Source: Xenopus tropicalis (Eukaryota; Chordata; Amphibia; Anura; Pipidae). From it: DNA of 64,000 nucleotides. Under the pieces are notes generated by a model that saw only the letters and a list, made by a program, of their open reading frames with translations, was not told where the DNA came from and ran no database searches. Made by a program: the position numbers and the translations under genes. The stretch lies in assembly GCF_000004195.4 (NCBI RefSeq), contig NC_030681.2, positions 90,093,681 through 90,157,680 on the forward strand, read 5' to 3'. Shown one piece after another: positions 15,001 through 25,000 of the stretch. The number at the start of each line of letters is the position of its first letter. Within the stretch, counting starts at the first letter, position 1.

Positions 15001-15674
15001 GTTACATTAATTACAAACACAGTATTTGCAATGGTTGATTACACATAGTAGTGTAAAAATGATTTTTCTTTTCTTACAATGTACTGTCAGGCATTAAAGG
15101 ACATGTAAAGTAGTAGTAAATGATTATTACTTCAATGTATTGGGCTTATTAAGAAGGCAACCTTACCTAAACCACCCAGGTTTGGGAAGGCAGCAGGCAC
15201 AGCAATCCAGAAGTCCCTCTTCTGAGTAATGCAGACTTTTATGACATCTCCACATTTACATCAGTCCAAAAAACCCCAACAAAGCTAGTGCACATTCTAT
15301 CAATAACATGCAGGTCACCAGGTCTGCTCATGCATCATCGATGATCAATGTTTCTATACTACCCTGCTTTATCACTCCTCATCTCCACTGAGATGCCATG
15401 TTCCTATTAACTCCCCAGTTCTGCCAAGTGAGTGTGTGAAAAGATTTATAAGTAAAATTTGGATTACTAGCCGGGGAGGAAATGATGTTGCAGGAAATCT
15501 ACATCAAACTTACAATTGGGAAGCAGGTTTAACTTTTTTCTATAATATGCTAAGTTTTATACACTACAACTAGTAACTCATTTAATCCCACATTTGGTTC
15601 TGGATCCAGCCAACTCCAAGCCTTTATTTTTTTCAGATTTTGGTCTAATCCTTAGTCCTGGCCAAACTGAATCT
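12026..15674. other. Non-coding intronic DNA with one MITE remnant
   Basis: Apart from the degraded MITE at 13660-13900 I see only AT-rich sequence. A palindromic patch at 12180-12290 (ATTTATCAATATTTGAGATT) may be another MITE remnant. Confidence 0.4.
13660..13900. mobile_element. Degraded MITE of the CAGGTATNGGACCC family
   Basis: GGGATCCCTTATCCAGAAA, ATAATTCAAATGTTTAGAAA and GATTTCCTTTTTCTCTGTAA follow the same order as in 1936-2270. The right terminus is not preserved. Confidence 0.55.
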
Positions 15675-16105
15675 GAACCCTAAGGGGGGAATTTAATAAC
15701 GTTTGTATTTCTTTTATTTTCACAATTTGCGTTTTTTGCAGTAAAACACAGAATTTTTCATGGTAAAAACGTTAATTTTTTGTCATCATGTGTCAAAAAA
15801 CAAATCTAAAAGTAAAAATACGCCATCTAAAAGCTTTAGAGGTCATGTAGTCAATGGCGGGTGTCATTTTTACAACTGGAAGATCTTTCTTTGCTTCAAG
15901 GTTTTAGAGGTTTTTGTGGGTTTTTTTTTTCATTTGTAATCACACAAAAATTCTTACAAACACAAAAAATGTGAGACTTCTTTTGCATTTTTTTTGTTGG
16001 TTGTTTTTAATAAACTAGCAGCCATTTGCGAGTTTAGTTTAGTCATGGTAGAAAAATACATGAAAATTGCATAGACACAAAGTTTAATAAACCTCTCTCT
16101 TAATA
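15675..16105. mobile_element. Palindromic MITE (AATTTAATAA family)
   Basis: The left end GGGGGAATTTAATAACG is opposed by CAAAGTTTAATAAACCTCTC. The centre contains CGCCATCTAAAAGCTTTAGA and GTCATGTAGTCAATGGCG. The latter, in inverse orientation, also occurs in the 43130-43440 copy. Confidence 0.5.
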
Positions 16106-16429
16106 TCATGTTATATTTAAATCATGTGACAACTCACGGTGATGATTATTTTCCACATAATAAAATTTTTTAGGGAGGCGACATTTTGTTTTTTTCTTAT
16201 TTATGGTTTGGATAAGGTTTGGGATTCAGCTTAAAATTTTGTTGTTTGTTGTTTATATTTGGTATTCTTAAGATTCTGGATTTGGTGCATCCTTACAAGA
16301 AAAAAAAAAAACACTTTTTATACTTAATTTTTCTGTGTTTTTTACATCTGGCATAGTGCCAAAAGACTGACAAATTGCAAATAGTAGAAAATATTATGCT
16401 TAAATAGAAAACTGTAAGGAGAGATTACA

Positions 16430-16800
16430 AGAGAAAGTAGTGTTTCTTTTTTTGCTAATGATACTAAACTGTACGAAAGCAAAAGTTTAATGCATGACAT
16501 TGTTGCTTTGCAGAAAAATTTGACTAGATTGGTGAATTGTGCAGCTAATTGACAGATAAGGTCCAGTGTTGATAAATGCCAGGTTATACACCTGTGTAAA
16601 AGAAACATAAATGCTAGTTATACACTAAAGGGCAGATTTATCAAAACGTAAGATTAGATCTTACAACAGAAGGATTCACTCACTTTCTATTCTTTCCTAT
16701 GGGATTTTTAGAAGTGTATGTATGAATGGGTGAAAGTTAGAATTAATTCATTTGAGTCTTAATTAATAAGGATCTGGGGATATTTGGGGGTAACTCTAGT
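16430..16800 (+). mobile_element. Old CR1 fragment containing a MITE fragment
   Basis: The top strand at 16455-16600 translates to a degraded ADDTKLY ... LQKNL..LV..AA..Q.R.SVDKC.V.HL, the same region as the start of the CR1 copy at 60.8 kb. The continuation AAGGATCTGGGG (16768-16779, the KDLG block) is displaced by about 130 bp. The intervening 16630-16760 resembles the left arm of the GGGCAGATTTATC MITE seen at 56856. This is a nested insertion. Confidence 0.55.
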
Positions 16801-17186
16801 GCGTGTCAGTCAGGGAAAGATCTGCTTATAGGCTTCCCTAAGTGAAAAACATGTAGGGATCCCTCTTCCCACCCAGTACCTTGCATAATTTAGAGAAGTT
16901 ACAGAGTGACAGAAAGAGCAGCCCACATTGGGGACCTTGTCCTTACCACCTGCCCTAAGGTGGAAGTGGCATCACATAAATCAGCAGAGGGTGTTTTCAG
17001 TATGATTATATTTACAGTGTCCCTTACCAGTGCACCAGTTTTTTGCACTTGGATCCCTGCACTGCATGTATTACATGACCCATTATAAATGAGGTTATAA
17101 TCATACATCCCAACAAACAATGTACCATATATACAGTACCTACTTTATAAAGTTCATTTTTTTTACAATTTAATTTTTTTACTTAC

Positions 17187-17713
17187 CCTATTTATTCCTT
17201 TGCTTGATAAAATGTCTTGAACCAAGCGGTTTTCAAAAGTTTCTATAATATTAACACAGTTTTTTAGCAAATTTTTAGACAAATGTGAATCTTTCAGTAG
17301 GGTTGTCATTATACCAATCGTTTTTGCCTGAAATGTTGAAACCGATGGTTTGGGATTTTTGTAGAGTCCAAGCAAACCATTCAGCAGACCAGACACTGAC
17401 TCTTCTACCACATTGCACTCATTTTCTAGATTTGATAAACTTGGTGTAGCTGTGAGTTTTCCAAAACCAAGAAGATGATTTAGAAACTGAATTTGATGAG
17501 TCATGTGTTCTTCTTCAACAGGAGAATATCTTACTGTTGGTAGAATTATGGAAGATGATGGAAAGCATGACTGAATGCAGGCTTCAGAATTATGAGCTGC
17601 TTTAAGAATATCTTCTCTTACTTCATTAGAAAGTTCACAACCAGAATCATCCTCTGTTTGTCCTGAATTAGTGTTACATTGCAGTGGCTCCAAACCCACT
17701 GCTTTAAAAGATT
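17187..17713 (-). CDS. mei4: MEI4, second coding exon (residues 84-259)
   Basis: The exon continues the MEI4 frame. A pyrimidine-containing acceptor ending CCTTTTAG lies at 17714-17721, and GTAAGT at 17186-17181 is a perfect donor. Its 527 nt plus the single base carried from the previous exon give 176 whole codons, so the next intron is phase 0. The protein shows a DDSGCELSNE motif near its start, then HMTHQIQFLNHLLGF, LLNGLLGLYKNPK and LLKNCVNIIETFENRLVQ, matching the order of conserved blocks I recall in vertebrate MEI4. Known family proteins are roughly 390 residues, so about one third (the C-terminal part, predicted alpha-helical) is missing. I could not identify its exons in 1-17186; they may be outside the window. 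The reading frame is undamaged, so the gene looks functional. A start codon further down would be out of context, because the exon is internal. Confidence 0.86.
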
Positions 17714-18261
17714 CTAAAAGGCAATAATATAGGTATTATTGAACTTAGTGAAAGGCTTTGACAATGACCTCAATCTATGTTTTGCCAACTTATGTCATGC
17801 TTTTAACAGTTTATGTTGAAACATTTATAGTTATAGCTATATATATGTTATATATTTAAAAGTCACATGAATGCAGTTCTTTTGCAGTCATCTATATGGT
17901 TTGTTTACCAGCACCTGGGCAATTGTTGTTGAAGTAGGGCAGATACAGGTATTTGTATGTTTGTGATTCTCTGCAAGCACAAGGTGCGAACACCCTTTAA
18001 CAGTTAAGATCTGTGCCTCAGAATATACCCCAGTAGCTCCCCATCTTTTCTTCTGCAGATTCTCTGCACATGTGCTGCATTGCTGTGAGTAACCTGAGCG
18101 TAGAGACCAACTCACAATATATTGTATTTATAGAATATAAATGTCATGATACAATGTTGATTAGTAATTAACTCAAATTCTCATCACATGGCAGATTAAA
18201 AACCACTTGATTTGCAAGGACCTCTAAGCTTAGCTTCTCAATAACTGTTAAGAGCACACTG

Positions 18262-18430
18262 AGCATTTATTACATTATTACATTAACATTTATTTATAAA
18301 GCGCCAACATATTCCGCAGTGCTGTACAATAAGTGGGTTACATACATGGACATACAGAGTAACATATAAAGCAATCAATAACCGATACAAGAGGTGAAGA
18401 GGGCCCTGCCCAAAAGAGCTTACAATCTGA
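18262..18430 (-). mobile_element. Short 3'-tail fragment of the same L2-like LINE
   Basis: It is very close to 2575-2745: the shared run includes CCAACATATTCCGCAG, CATACAGAGTAACATATAAA and AGAGGGCCCTGCCCAAAAGA. The TTA-rich end marks the LINE 3' terminus. The truncation lies within MEI4 intron 1. Confidence 0.75.
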
Positions 18431-19645
18431 GTGTCACTGACACTCCTAACAAACTCCAAAATGGTGACCCACAGGGCACAACTTTGAAGGCCTCAGTCAT
18501 TACTGTTATATAGATTCTGCAATGTTGGGCTGGTTTAGTAAGTTCAATACAGAATTTTTAGCCATATTTGTTTTTATAGTTTTCTCCTTTAAGTAGGCAG
18601 GAAGCTATTAAAGTCAAAACCAGTGAAGCAAAATACAGGCTCTCATTTAAAGAGAATTGGAGAATTGATCTTTTTTAATGCTATTGATTAAAAAAAGAGA
18701 CCAGATCCTCAAAGTGCTCCATATTAAAATTTAGCTTTGTGATTAAAGTATCTGTCTCAATTATATTAATATTACCAAGGTATTCTTTTGTATACAATAG
18801 TTTACTTTTCTTTTCTATTCATCCGCTGGATGTGGTTTGTTGGTTTATTTGTTCAATTTGTCTTGAAACCCAGTTGTTAGGTCCTACTCCAACCCCCTAC
18901 CCTGAACACTTTGTACACACTTGCGGCTGTAATGAGGGGGAGGAGTTCTGGTGCCCACATTTGCCTGGGCCTGGGTCGGCAGGGGGCCATGGGACCCAAG
19001 AGGACAGGTTCTTCTCATCACCCCACCGGCCCAGTCTGACCCTGTAAAGAGTTGATGCTTTTGAGTCATGTTCTCAAGCATGCATTTGTATAAACTGTTA
19101 TGGTTTAAGTAGTAACCCTTCCTCCATATCAAGTGAAGGCCCGCCCGAGGACCGGGAGTTGCGGGCAGTTAGGCCCCTTGCCCGGGTCTGGATTATAGTG
19201 TAATCATAGTAGCAGAGCATTTTGGTGTACCCCCATACACCTGTTACATTTAAAAAAAACCAAAAACATTTTGGTTTAGTTTTGTAACATGTAAACCCCC
19301 AACACAAAAATGTAAACAGTGAACAGACTCTTTGAAATGTTTAAATATATTTATACTCCAGTTGTTTAAAGGTTAAAATTAACTTTGGATTCCATCTCCT
19401 CCTTTAACCCACTTGGCCCCCTGACATAGGAATTGATTAACTGTTGGCTACTGAGCATGCTTAGTGCCTTTCAAGCTAGGTTACTAAACACACCCTCCAG
19501 CTTAGCAGCCAATAAAGAGAGGTTCCATAGAAACTGTCTGTCTGTTGTATTTTTTTCTCCTAACCTCCTGTCCTGAGCTTCGGCTTAGCCATTATAGTGC
19601 TCAATCCAAGCAGGATTTTTTTTTATCAAAGTAACTTCTGCCTGT

Positions 19646-20000
19646 GTAAAGCCATACATGCACCAATAATATAGTACGAAACCTAGTTTTGTACGATATA
19701 CAGAGTGTGTATGGCGGGTCGACAAGGCAACCAATATCACAAAAGACTGCGGATATCAGTCGACTCGTCGATCAGCCAGGTTAAAAGATTTTGATTGGGC
19801 GCCATTGAAGACGCCCAAGCAAAATCTACATTCAGGGCTGAATCAGGTAGAGGTAGAATTTCTATTGTTTCTGATTCAGGTGGAGGTAGAATTTCTATTG
19901 TTTCTACCTCCATATCTGACGATTCAGCCCTGAACGTCAGTGGAGGGTGGGAATGATCTTTCAAAAGATCGGAATTACTACGTTTGTGGCCACCTTGAGC
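19646..20000. mobile_element. Nonautonomous DNA transposon (GTGGCCATACATG family), copy 2
   Basis: It is colinear with 11716-12025, including the AGATTTTGATTGGGC and CAGCCCTGAAC blocks. It differs by an internal tandem duplication of about 34 bp (GTAGAATTTCTATTGTTTCT appears twice within 19853-19910). Located in MEI4 intron 1. Confidence 0.6.
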
Positions 20001-20727
20001 CTGTATTCTTGATCACATGAACTTTACAGTGCACATAAGCTGTTTGTAGATGTAAATGTCACTGATGACGTGTGAGAGGGAAAATGAAAGCTGCTATTAT
20101 TTTTAGGAATTGTGATGGTGCTGGCGAATGGATGGGATATGTACAATACAAATGGCATGGTTTGGCTAGGATAGATGTTCCCAACTTATATACATTTTAG
20201 GAAAATGTACATATCCTTTAAGGATTGTGGAACCCTGTGGCCAAACATGTCCCTACAGAAACATGGAAATACGAAAACTGGGAGTTAATTATATATCTGT
20301 ATAGACTTTTGATACAATAAAAAAGAAAAATATTCTGAGTGCTCTGGACTTTGCTGCATTGAGTTAATATTATATGTAGCCTGTCACACCAATAAGAATG
20401 CATTACCAGTAACATTCTTGTATGCACATTTATATTAATGCATTGCCTGCCCGAACCTTTGGTCTTGCTTTTGATTTCTTTGAAATTCAAGAAAGAGTAA
20501 ATAATTGGACTGCACAGACCAATAGGATTCTGTGTTTAGATTTTCAAAATTGTATTCCTAAATTTCACAAAAAACTCATTAGCATACCAAGCAATTGGTG
20601 AGGACTTTTTGACCTTACTAAAAATATATCAAAGCACAGATACAGAAAGGCATTTGCACATACCAAGAAATATCAGAAATGAACAATAAGCCCCTTTTAT
20701 CAATCTGAATAATATTGAAATTTTTAC

Positions 20728-20977
20728 CATTTTCAAAATCTGAACTTGTTTGAATCTTCTGGAGAAGAAGTTGTTGACGCAATTGTAGAACTTCAGCTTC
20801 CAGAGTACACACTTTTGCTTTCCAGTCAACATTCTGAGTATTTTCATTAGTAATACTTGCTCTTAGTTCCTCTGTGTATTCTCTGCTAGTTTTGCCTTGA
20901 GGTTTAGACCTGATAATTGCTATTGCCAGAGCTACTTTTGCAGTCAACATATGCCATTTATGTGTTTCTGCTTCCAT
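20728..20977 (-). CDS. mei4: MEI4, first coding exon (residues 1-83)
   Basis: MEI4 is a meiotic protein that with REC114 and IHO1 forms axis-associated assemblies needed for SPO11-TOPOVIBL to make programmed DNA double-strand breaks. This exon encodes the N terminus. The segment KVALAIAIIRSKPQGKTSRE (residues 14-33) followed by YTEEL matches the conserved N-terminal helical region of vertebrate MEI4, the part known to bind REC114. A short coiled-coil-like stretch (LEAEVLQLRQQLLLQK, about 59-74) follows, as in the family. The ATG at 20977 is the first in frame. A GTAAAA donor at 20727 ends the exon after 250 nt, leaving one base of a split codon, and this joins in phase to the exon at 17713. 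Recognition is from memory of the family, without alignment. The open frame continues a further 36 codons into the intron; that extension is not coding. Confidence 0.86.
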
Positions 20978-20998
20978 TCTTTACAGTATCCCTGAAAT
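20978..20998 (-). promoter_or_regulatory. mei4: Candidate splice acceptor just 5' of the MEI4 start codon
   Basis: On the minus strand, TTGTTGTACATTTCAG followed by G lies 14 nt upstream of the ATG, with the exon beginning at 20991. This is a plausible acceptor. If used, the first coding exon is not the first exon, and a noncoding leader exon would lie further upstream, possibly on the far side of the Gypsy insertion. The site is short and could be chance. Confidence 0.4.
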
Positions 20999-20999
20999 G

Positions 21000-21340
21000 T
21001 ACAACAAAGGATTGTAATATTTATTGTACCGTGCAAAAATATTTACAAATAAAAGCTGAAAAGTCTTTTATGAATATTCACATAGATGCAACCATAAAGA
21101 ATTAGGTGAAATGACTCAAAGAAGTTCACCTGGGAGTGTAGTAGTGTTTCTGGGAGGTACTAGAGTTTGTAAGAACATATCTGAACAAACAGGATCATGA
21201 AAGCCAATGATCCATCAAACCAAGTCAAGGATGAAGTCCTGTAGAAGAACTTGGGGTGGATTATAAATAAAAAATAACCAAAATGCAAAAATGCAAAGAA
21301 TAGCTACAATTATGACACTGTCTAGCAAAGACTATTCAAC
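21000..21340. other. Segment between MEI4 and the Gypsy insertion
   Basis: This is AT-rich DNA without an open frame. It is the immediate 5' flank (or a 5' UTR intron) of MEI4. I see no clear TATA box or CpG island that would mark a native promoter. Confidence 0.4.
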
Positions 21341-21345
21341 AGAAC
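21341..21345. repeat. Target-site duplication AGAAC (left)
   Basis: These five bases directly outside the left LTR are identical to 27083-27087. Five bp is the size expected for Ty3/Gypsy integrases. The match confirms that the two LTRs belong to one insertion event. Confidence 0.93.
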
Positions 21346-22062
21346 TGTCACGGTCGGCACCCTAAACCAGAACAGATGCCAAGTTCCCTTGTCTCGGCTC
21401 GGCTTCACCAGTATTGTGACCGCCTTTGGCTTCGGGAGGAGCCCTCAGCTACTCAGATGCCACCTGGACTTAACGAGGGGAACAAGGCAGGAGTTCTGGC
21501 AAGCAAAGGGGCACGACTGTAGATAAAGTCAGTTAGGCCGAAGATCACGGTACAAATAGGGTTAAACAAGGTCGTCGTCAGGCAGGCTAGGTCAGGGCGT
21601 GCAGCAATCAAGGATAGTCAGACAGGCAAGGGTCAAAACCGGATAATCAATACAGCAGGATGAGACGAAATCGTAATCGAAGTACAAGCCGAGGTCAGAT
21701 ATGGATAATCAGAATAGTCAGGAGCAAGCCGGGTCAAAAACACAGGAAGGCAATAAGCAGGATACAGGAACGAAATACACAAGGTTCAGAAAGGCACCAG
21801 GAATCAAATCCTATCACGGGCAATGAGTAACAATAGAAAGGCCCTTTAAATATTTCAAATTTGGCGCCATTGCGCGCTGACGTCATGCGCCATGCGTCAT
21901 GACATCATTCGTCAGCGCGCCTGCGCCTTTAAATATGCGGAAGTGCGCGCGCGCGCACACTATGAAGGAGCAGGCATAGGGAGCAGACGGCGCGGCGGGC
22001 GTCCCCGCCGATGGCAGCGCGGCGGGCGTCCCCGCCGTGCCGGTAAGGCACTTCTCCTTACA
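21346..22062 (-). repeat. 3' LTR of the Gypsy element (717 bp)
   Basis: It is about 99% identical to the 5' LTR. By eye the differences are six base substitutions and seven extra bases at about 21883-21889. Its own TATTTAAA (21852-21845) and start region (21823) face MEI4. The first 102 nt (22062-21961) also encode the last 33 codons of pol, with the stop at 21960-21962. Confidence 0.95.
21878..21885. promoter_or_regulatory. Consensus CRE (TGACGTCA) in the 3' LTR
   Basis: It lies about 55 bp upstream of the predicted 3' LTR start, at the point where the LTR carries seven extra bases. The 5' LTR lacks it at this position (TGACGCCA). Confidence 0.5.
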
Positions 22063-25000
22063 TTACCCCCCTCTCTAGGGGGGGCCACTGGACCCCCAGG
22101 CTTCTCAGGAAACTTTAAATGGAATTGTTTCCTGAGACGATCAGCCTTGATGTCATCAACTGAGACCCAAGAGTTCTCCTCAGGACCGAAGCCTCTCCAC
22201 CTAGTAAGATATTGAAGTTTACCTCTCACACGGCGGGAGTCGAGGAACTCTTGGATCTCATACTCAGGCTGACCTTCAATCAACACCGGGGGAGGAACAG
22301 ACTGATGGCGAGTGTTAGCAGCAGGTTTAAGGAGAGAAACATGAAAAGTATTAGAAATTCTGAAATTAGGAGGTAACTGAAGACGGACAGAAGATGGGTT
22401 AATTATTGCAATGATGGGATATGGACCAATAAACCTGGGACCCAGTTTGGGAGAGGGAATCTTTAACTTAATATTCCTGGTTGATAACCACACTAAATCC
22501 CCCACCTTGTACTGGGGAGCCTCCCTACGGGATTTGTCAGCAGCTTTTTTCTGGGCTAGGGAAGCTGCAGATAGTGAATCATGAACTAGCGACCAGACTT
22601 CAGAAAATCTTAAGACAGAGGAATTGGCAGAGGGTACAGGGGAGTTAGAGCCAGAAAAAGAAAATGCTTTGGGGTGTAACCCATAAACGACAAAGAAAGG
22701 AGACCTCCCTGAGGAGGAATGGGTAGCATTATTGTATGCAAATTCTGCCCAGGGAAGCAGTTCAGACCATGTGGACTGGTTATCGGATACATAGCACCTG
22801 AGATACTGTTCAAGGGACTGGTTCACCCTTTCAGTTTGACCGTTAGTTTGGGGGTGATAGGCAGAGGAAAAAGATAATTCCGTCCCAATCAAAGTACAGA
22901 AAGCACGCCAAAATTTAGAAACAAACTGAACCCCCCTGTCGGAAACAATATTTTCAGGAAATCCATGAAACTTGAAAATATGCATAATAAATAAATCAGC
23001 CAGGGTCTTAGCAGAAGGGAGATGTGGAAGAGGAATAAAATGAGCCATTTTACTGAACCTATCAACCACCACCCAAATCACTGTTTTACCCTGAGAAGAG
23101 GGCAACTCTACAACAAAATCCATGGAAATGTGAGACCATGGTTTCTCTGGGATGGGTAAGGGATTTAACAGACCCTGGGACCGATGATGAGATGACTTAG
23201 ACCTTTGGCAGACTGAACAGGAACTGACAAAAGTTTTAACATCCTGTTTGAAGGAGGGCCACCAAACATGTCGGGACAATAAACAAATGGTTTTTGCAAT
23301 ACCTGGATGACCCGCCACCCTAGAATCGTGAGCCTCTCTTAATACTTGCTCCCTAAGTACCTCAGGAACAAACCATTTACCAGATGGGGTTTCAGCAGGA
23401 GCAGAGGACTGTAAAGGGGACAATAAGGAAGAGAGGTCAGACCTCAAGGTTGCAACAATTATTTCCCTGGGAATGATAGGAGTGCACTCACTAGAGTCGG
23501 AGGAAACTGAGTCGAAACTCCTAGAGAGTGCATCCGCCTTGGTATTCTTTGAACCGGGCTTAAAAGTTAAAGAAAAATTGAACCTTGAAAAGAATAAAGC
23601 CCACCTGGCTTGCCTTGGATTCAGGCGCTTAGCGGATTCAATATAAAGTAAATTCTTATGGTCGGTATAGACCGTAACTAGATGTTTAGCCCCCTCTAAA
23701 AGATGGCGCCATTCCTCGAAAGCCAATTTCACGGCTAGCAATTCCCTGTTCCCTATGTCGTAATTGATCTCTGCAGGTGAAAACTTTCTAGAGAAAAAGA
23801 CACAGGGATGCATCTTGTTGGTTATCGGGTGTCTTTGAGACAGGACTGCCCCAGCTCCTACCTCAGAGGCATCTACCTCTACAATGAAAGGGAGAGCGGA
23901 ATCGGGAGGTCTAAGGATAGGGGCAGAACTAAACTCTTTTTTGAGGGTTTCAAACGCTTGTACAGCCTCAGGAGGCCATATACTGGGATCAGCGCCCTTT
24001 TTAGTTAGATTCGTGATGGGAGCTACAATTAGAGAAAAATTCTTAATAAATTGACGATAATAATTGGCAAAACCAAGAAACCTTTGTATTGCACGTAACG
24101 AAAAGGGTTGGGCCCAATCTAGGACAGCTCTCACTTTGCCTGGATCCATCTCTAGACCCTTGCCGGAAATAATAAAACCCAAAAACTGAACAGTAGAGAC
24201 TTCAAAGGTACATTTCTCTAGTTTTGCATACAGGTTATTCTCCCTTAGCCTTTTTAAGACCTCACACACATGTTTTCGATGTTCATTTAGATTAGAAGAG
24301 AAAATAAGAATATCGTCAAGGTAGACCACTACGAATACCCCCAGTAGGTCACGAAAGATGTCGTTGACAAATTCTTGAAAAACTGCGGGGGCGTTACAGA
24401 GCCCAAAGGGCATTACTAAATACTCGTAGTGGCCGTCCCTGGTGTTAAAAGCAGTTTTCCACTCATCCCCCTCTCTAATACGGATGAGATTGTATGCACC
24501 TCTAAGATCAAGCTTGGTATAGATCTTGGCAGTTTTAACCTGGTCAAATAACTCAGAAATTAGAGGGAGAGGGTAGCGATTTTTAATAGTGACTTTGTTT
24601 AAGCCCCTGTAATCTATACAAGGACGGAGACCCCCATCCTTCTTACCCACAAAGAAAAACCCAGCTCCTGCAGGAGAATTAGAAGGCCGGATAAAACCTC
24701 TTTCGAGGTTTTCCTGGATATATTCCTTCATGCACTGGGACTCAAGTAGGGAAAGAGGGTATGTACGACCACGAGGGGGAGAGGAACCTGGAACCAGATC
24801 AATGGGACAGTCATACTGTCTGTGTGGGGGTAAGGTCTCGGCCGCCTTTTTGGAAAAGACATCGGCATAAGCTGAATAGGCTGCAGGTAACCCCTCAAGT
24901 GAGGTGGCTGCTATAGTTGAGGGAATACAGATACCCCTACAACAAGAACCCCATTGAGAAACCTCCCCAGTAACCCAATTAATCTGGGGGTTATGAACCT

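Larger units (their letters stand above)
1..17186 (-). other. mei4: Presumed MEI4 intron 2 (no exon 3 recognised)
   Basis: Because the exon at 17187-17713 ends at a strong donor and no stop or polyadenylation context follows, this side should be intron. No later MEI4 exon was recognised on the minus strand. The extent is an inference; a short exon could have been missed. Confidence 0.5.
17714..20727 (-). other. mei4: MEI4 intron between the two coding exons
   Basis: This is a phase-1 intron with a GTAAAA donor and a CCTTTTAG acceptor on the minus strand. It contains a 5'-truncated LINE tail (18262-18430) and a DNA-transposon copy (19646-20000). A GC-rich patch at 18955-19200 resembles other scattered frog repeats such as the one near 4890-5000. 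No further exon was recognised inside it. Confidence 0.75.

Noticed and set aside
20618..20727. Extension of the MEI4 first-exon frame past the donor
   Set aside because: The extension runs into AT-rich intron sequence. A consensus donor and an in-phase acceptor at 17713 explain the data better.
21892..22215. Top-strand open frame of 107 codons over the LTR
   Set aside because: It is antisense to pol and the LTR. Its near-duplicate at 26888-27223 arises only because the LTR is repeated.
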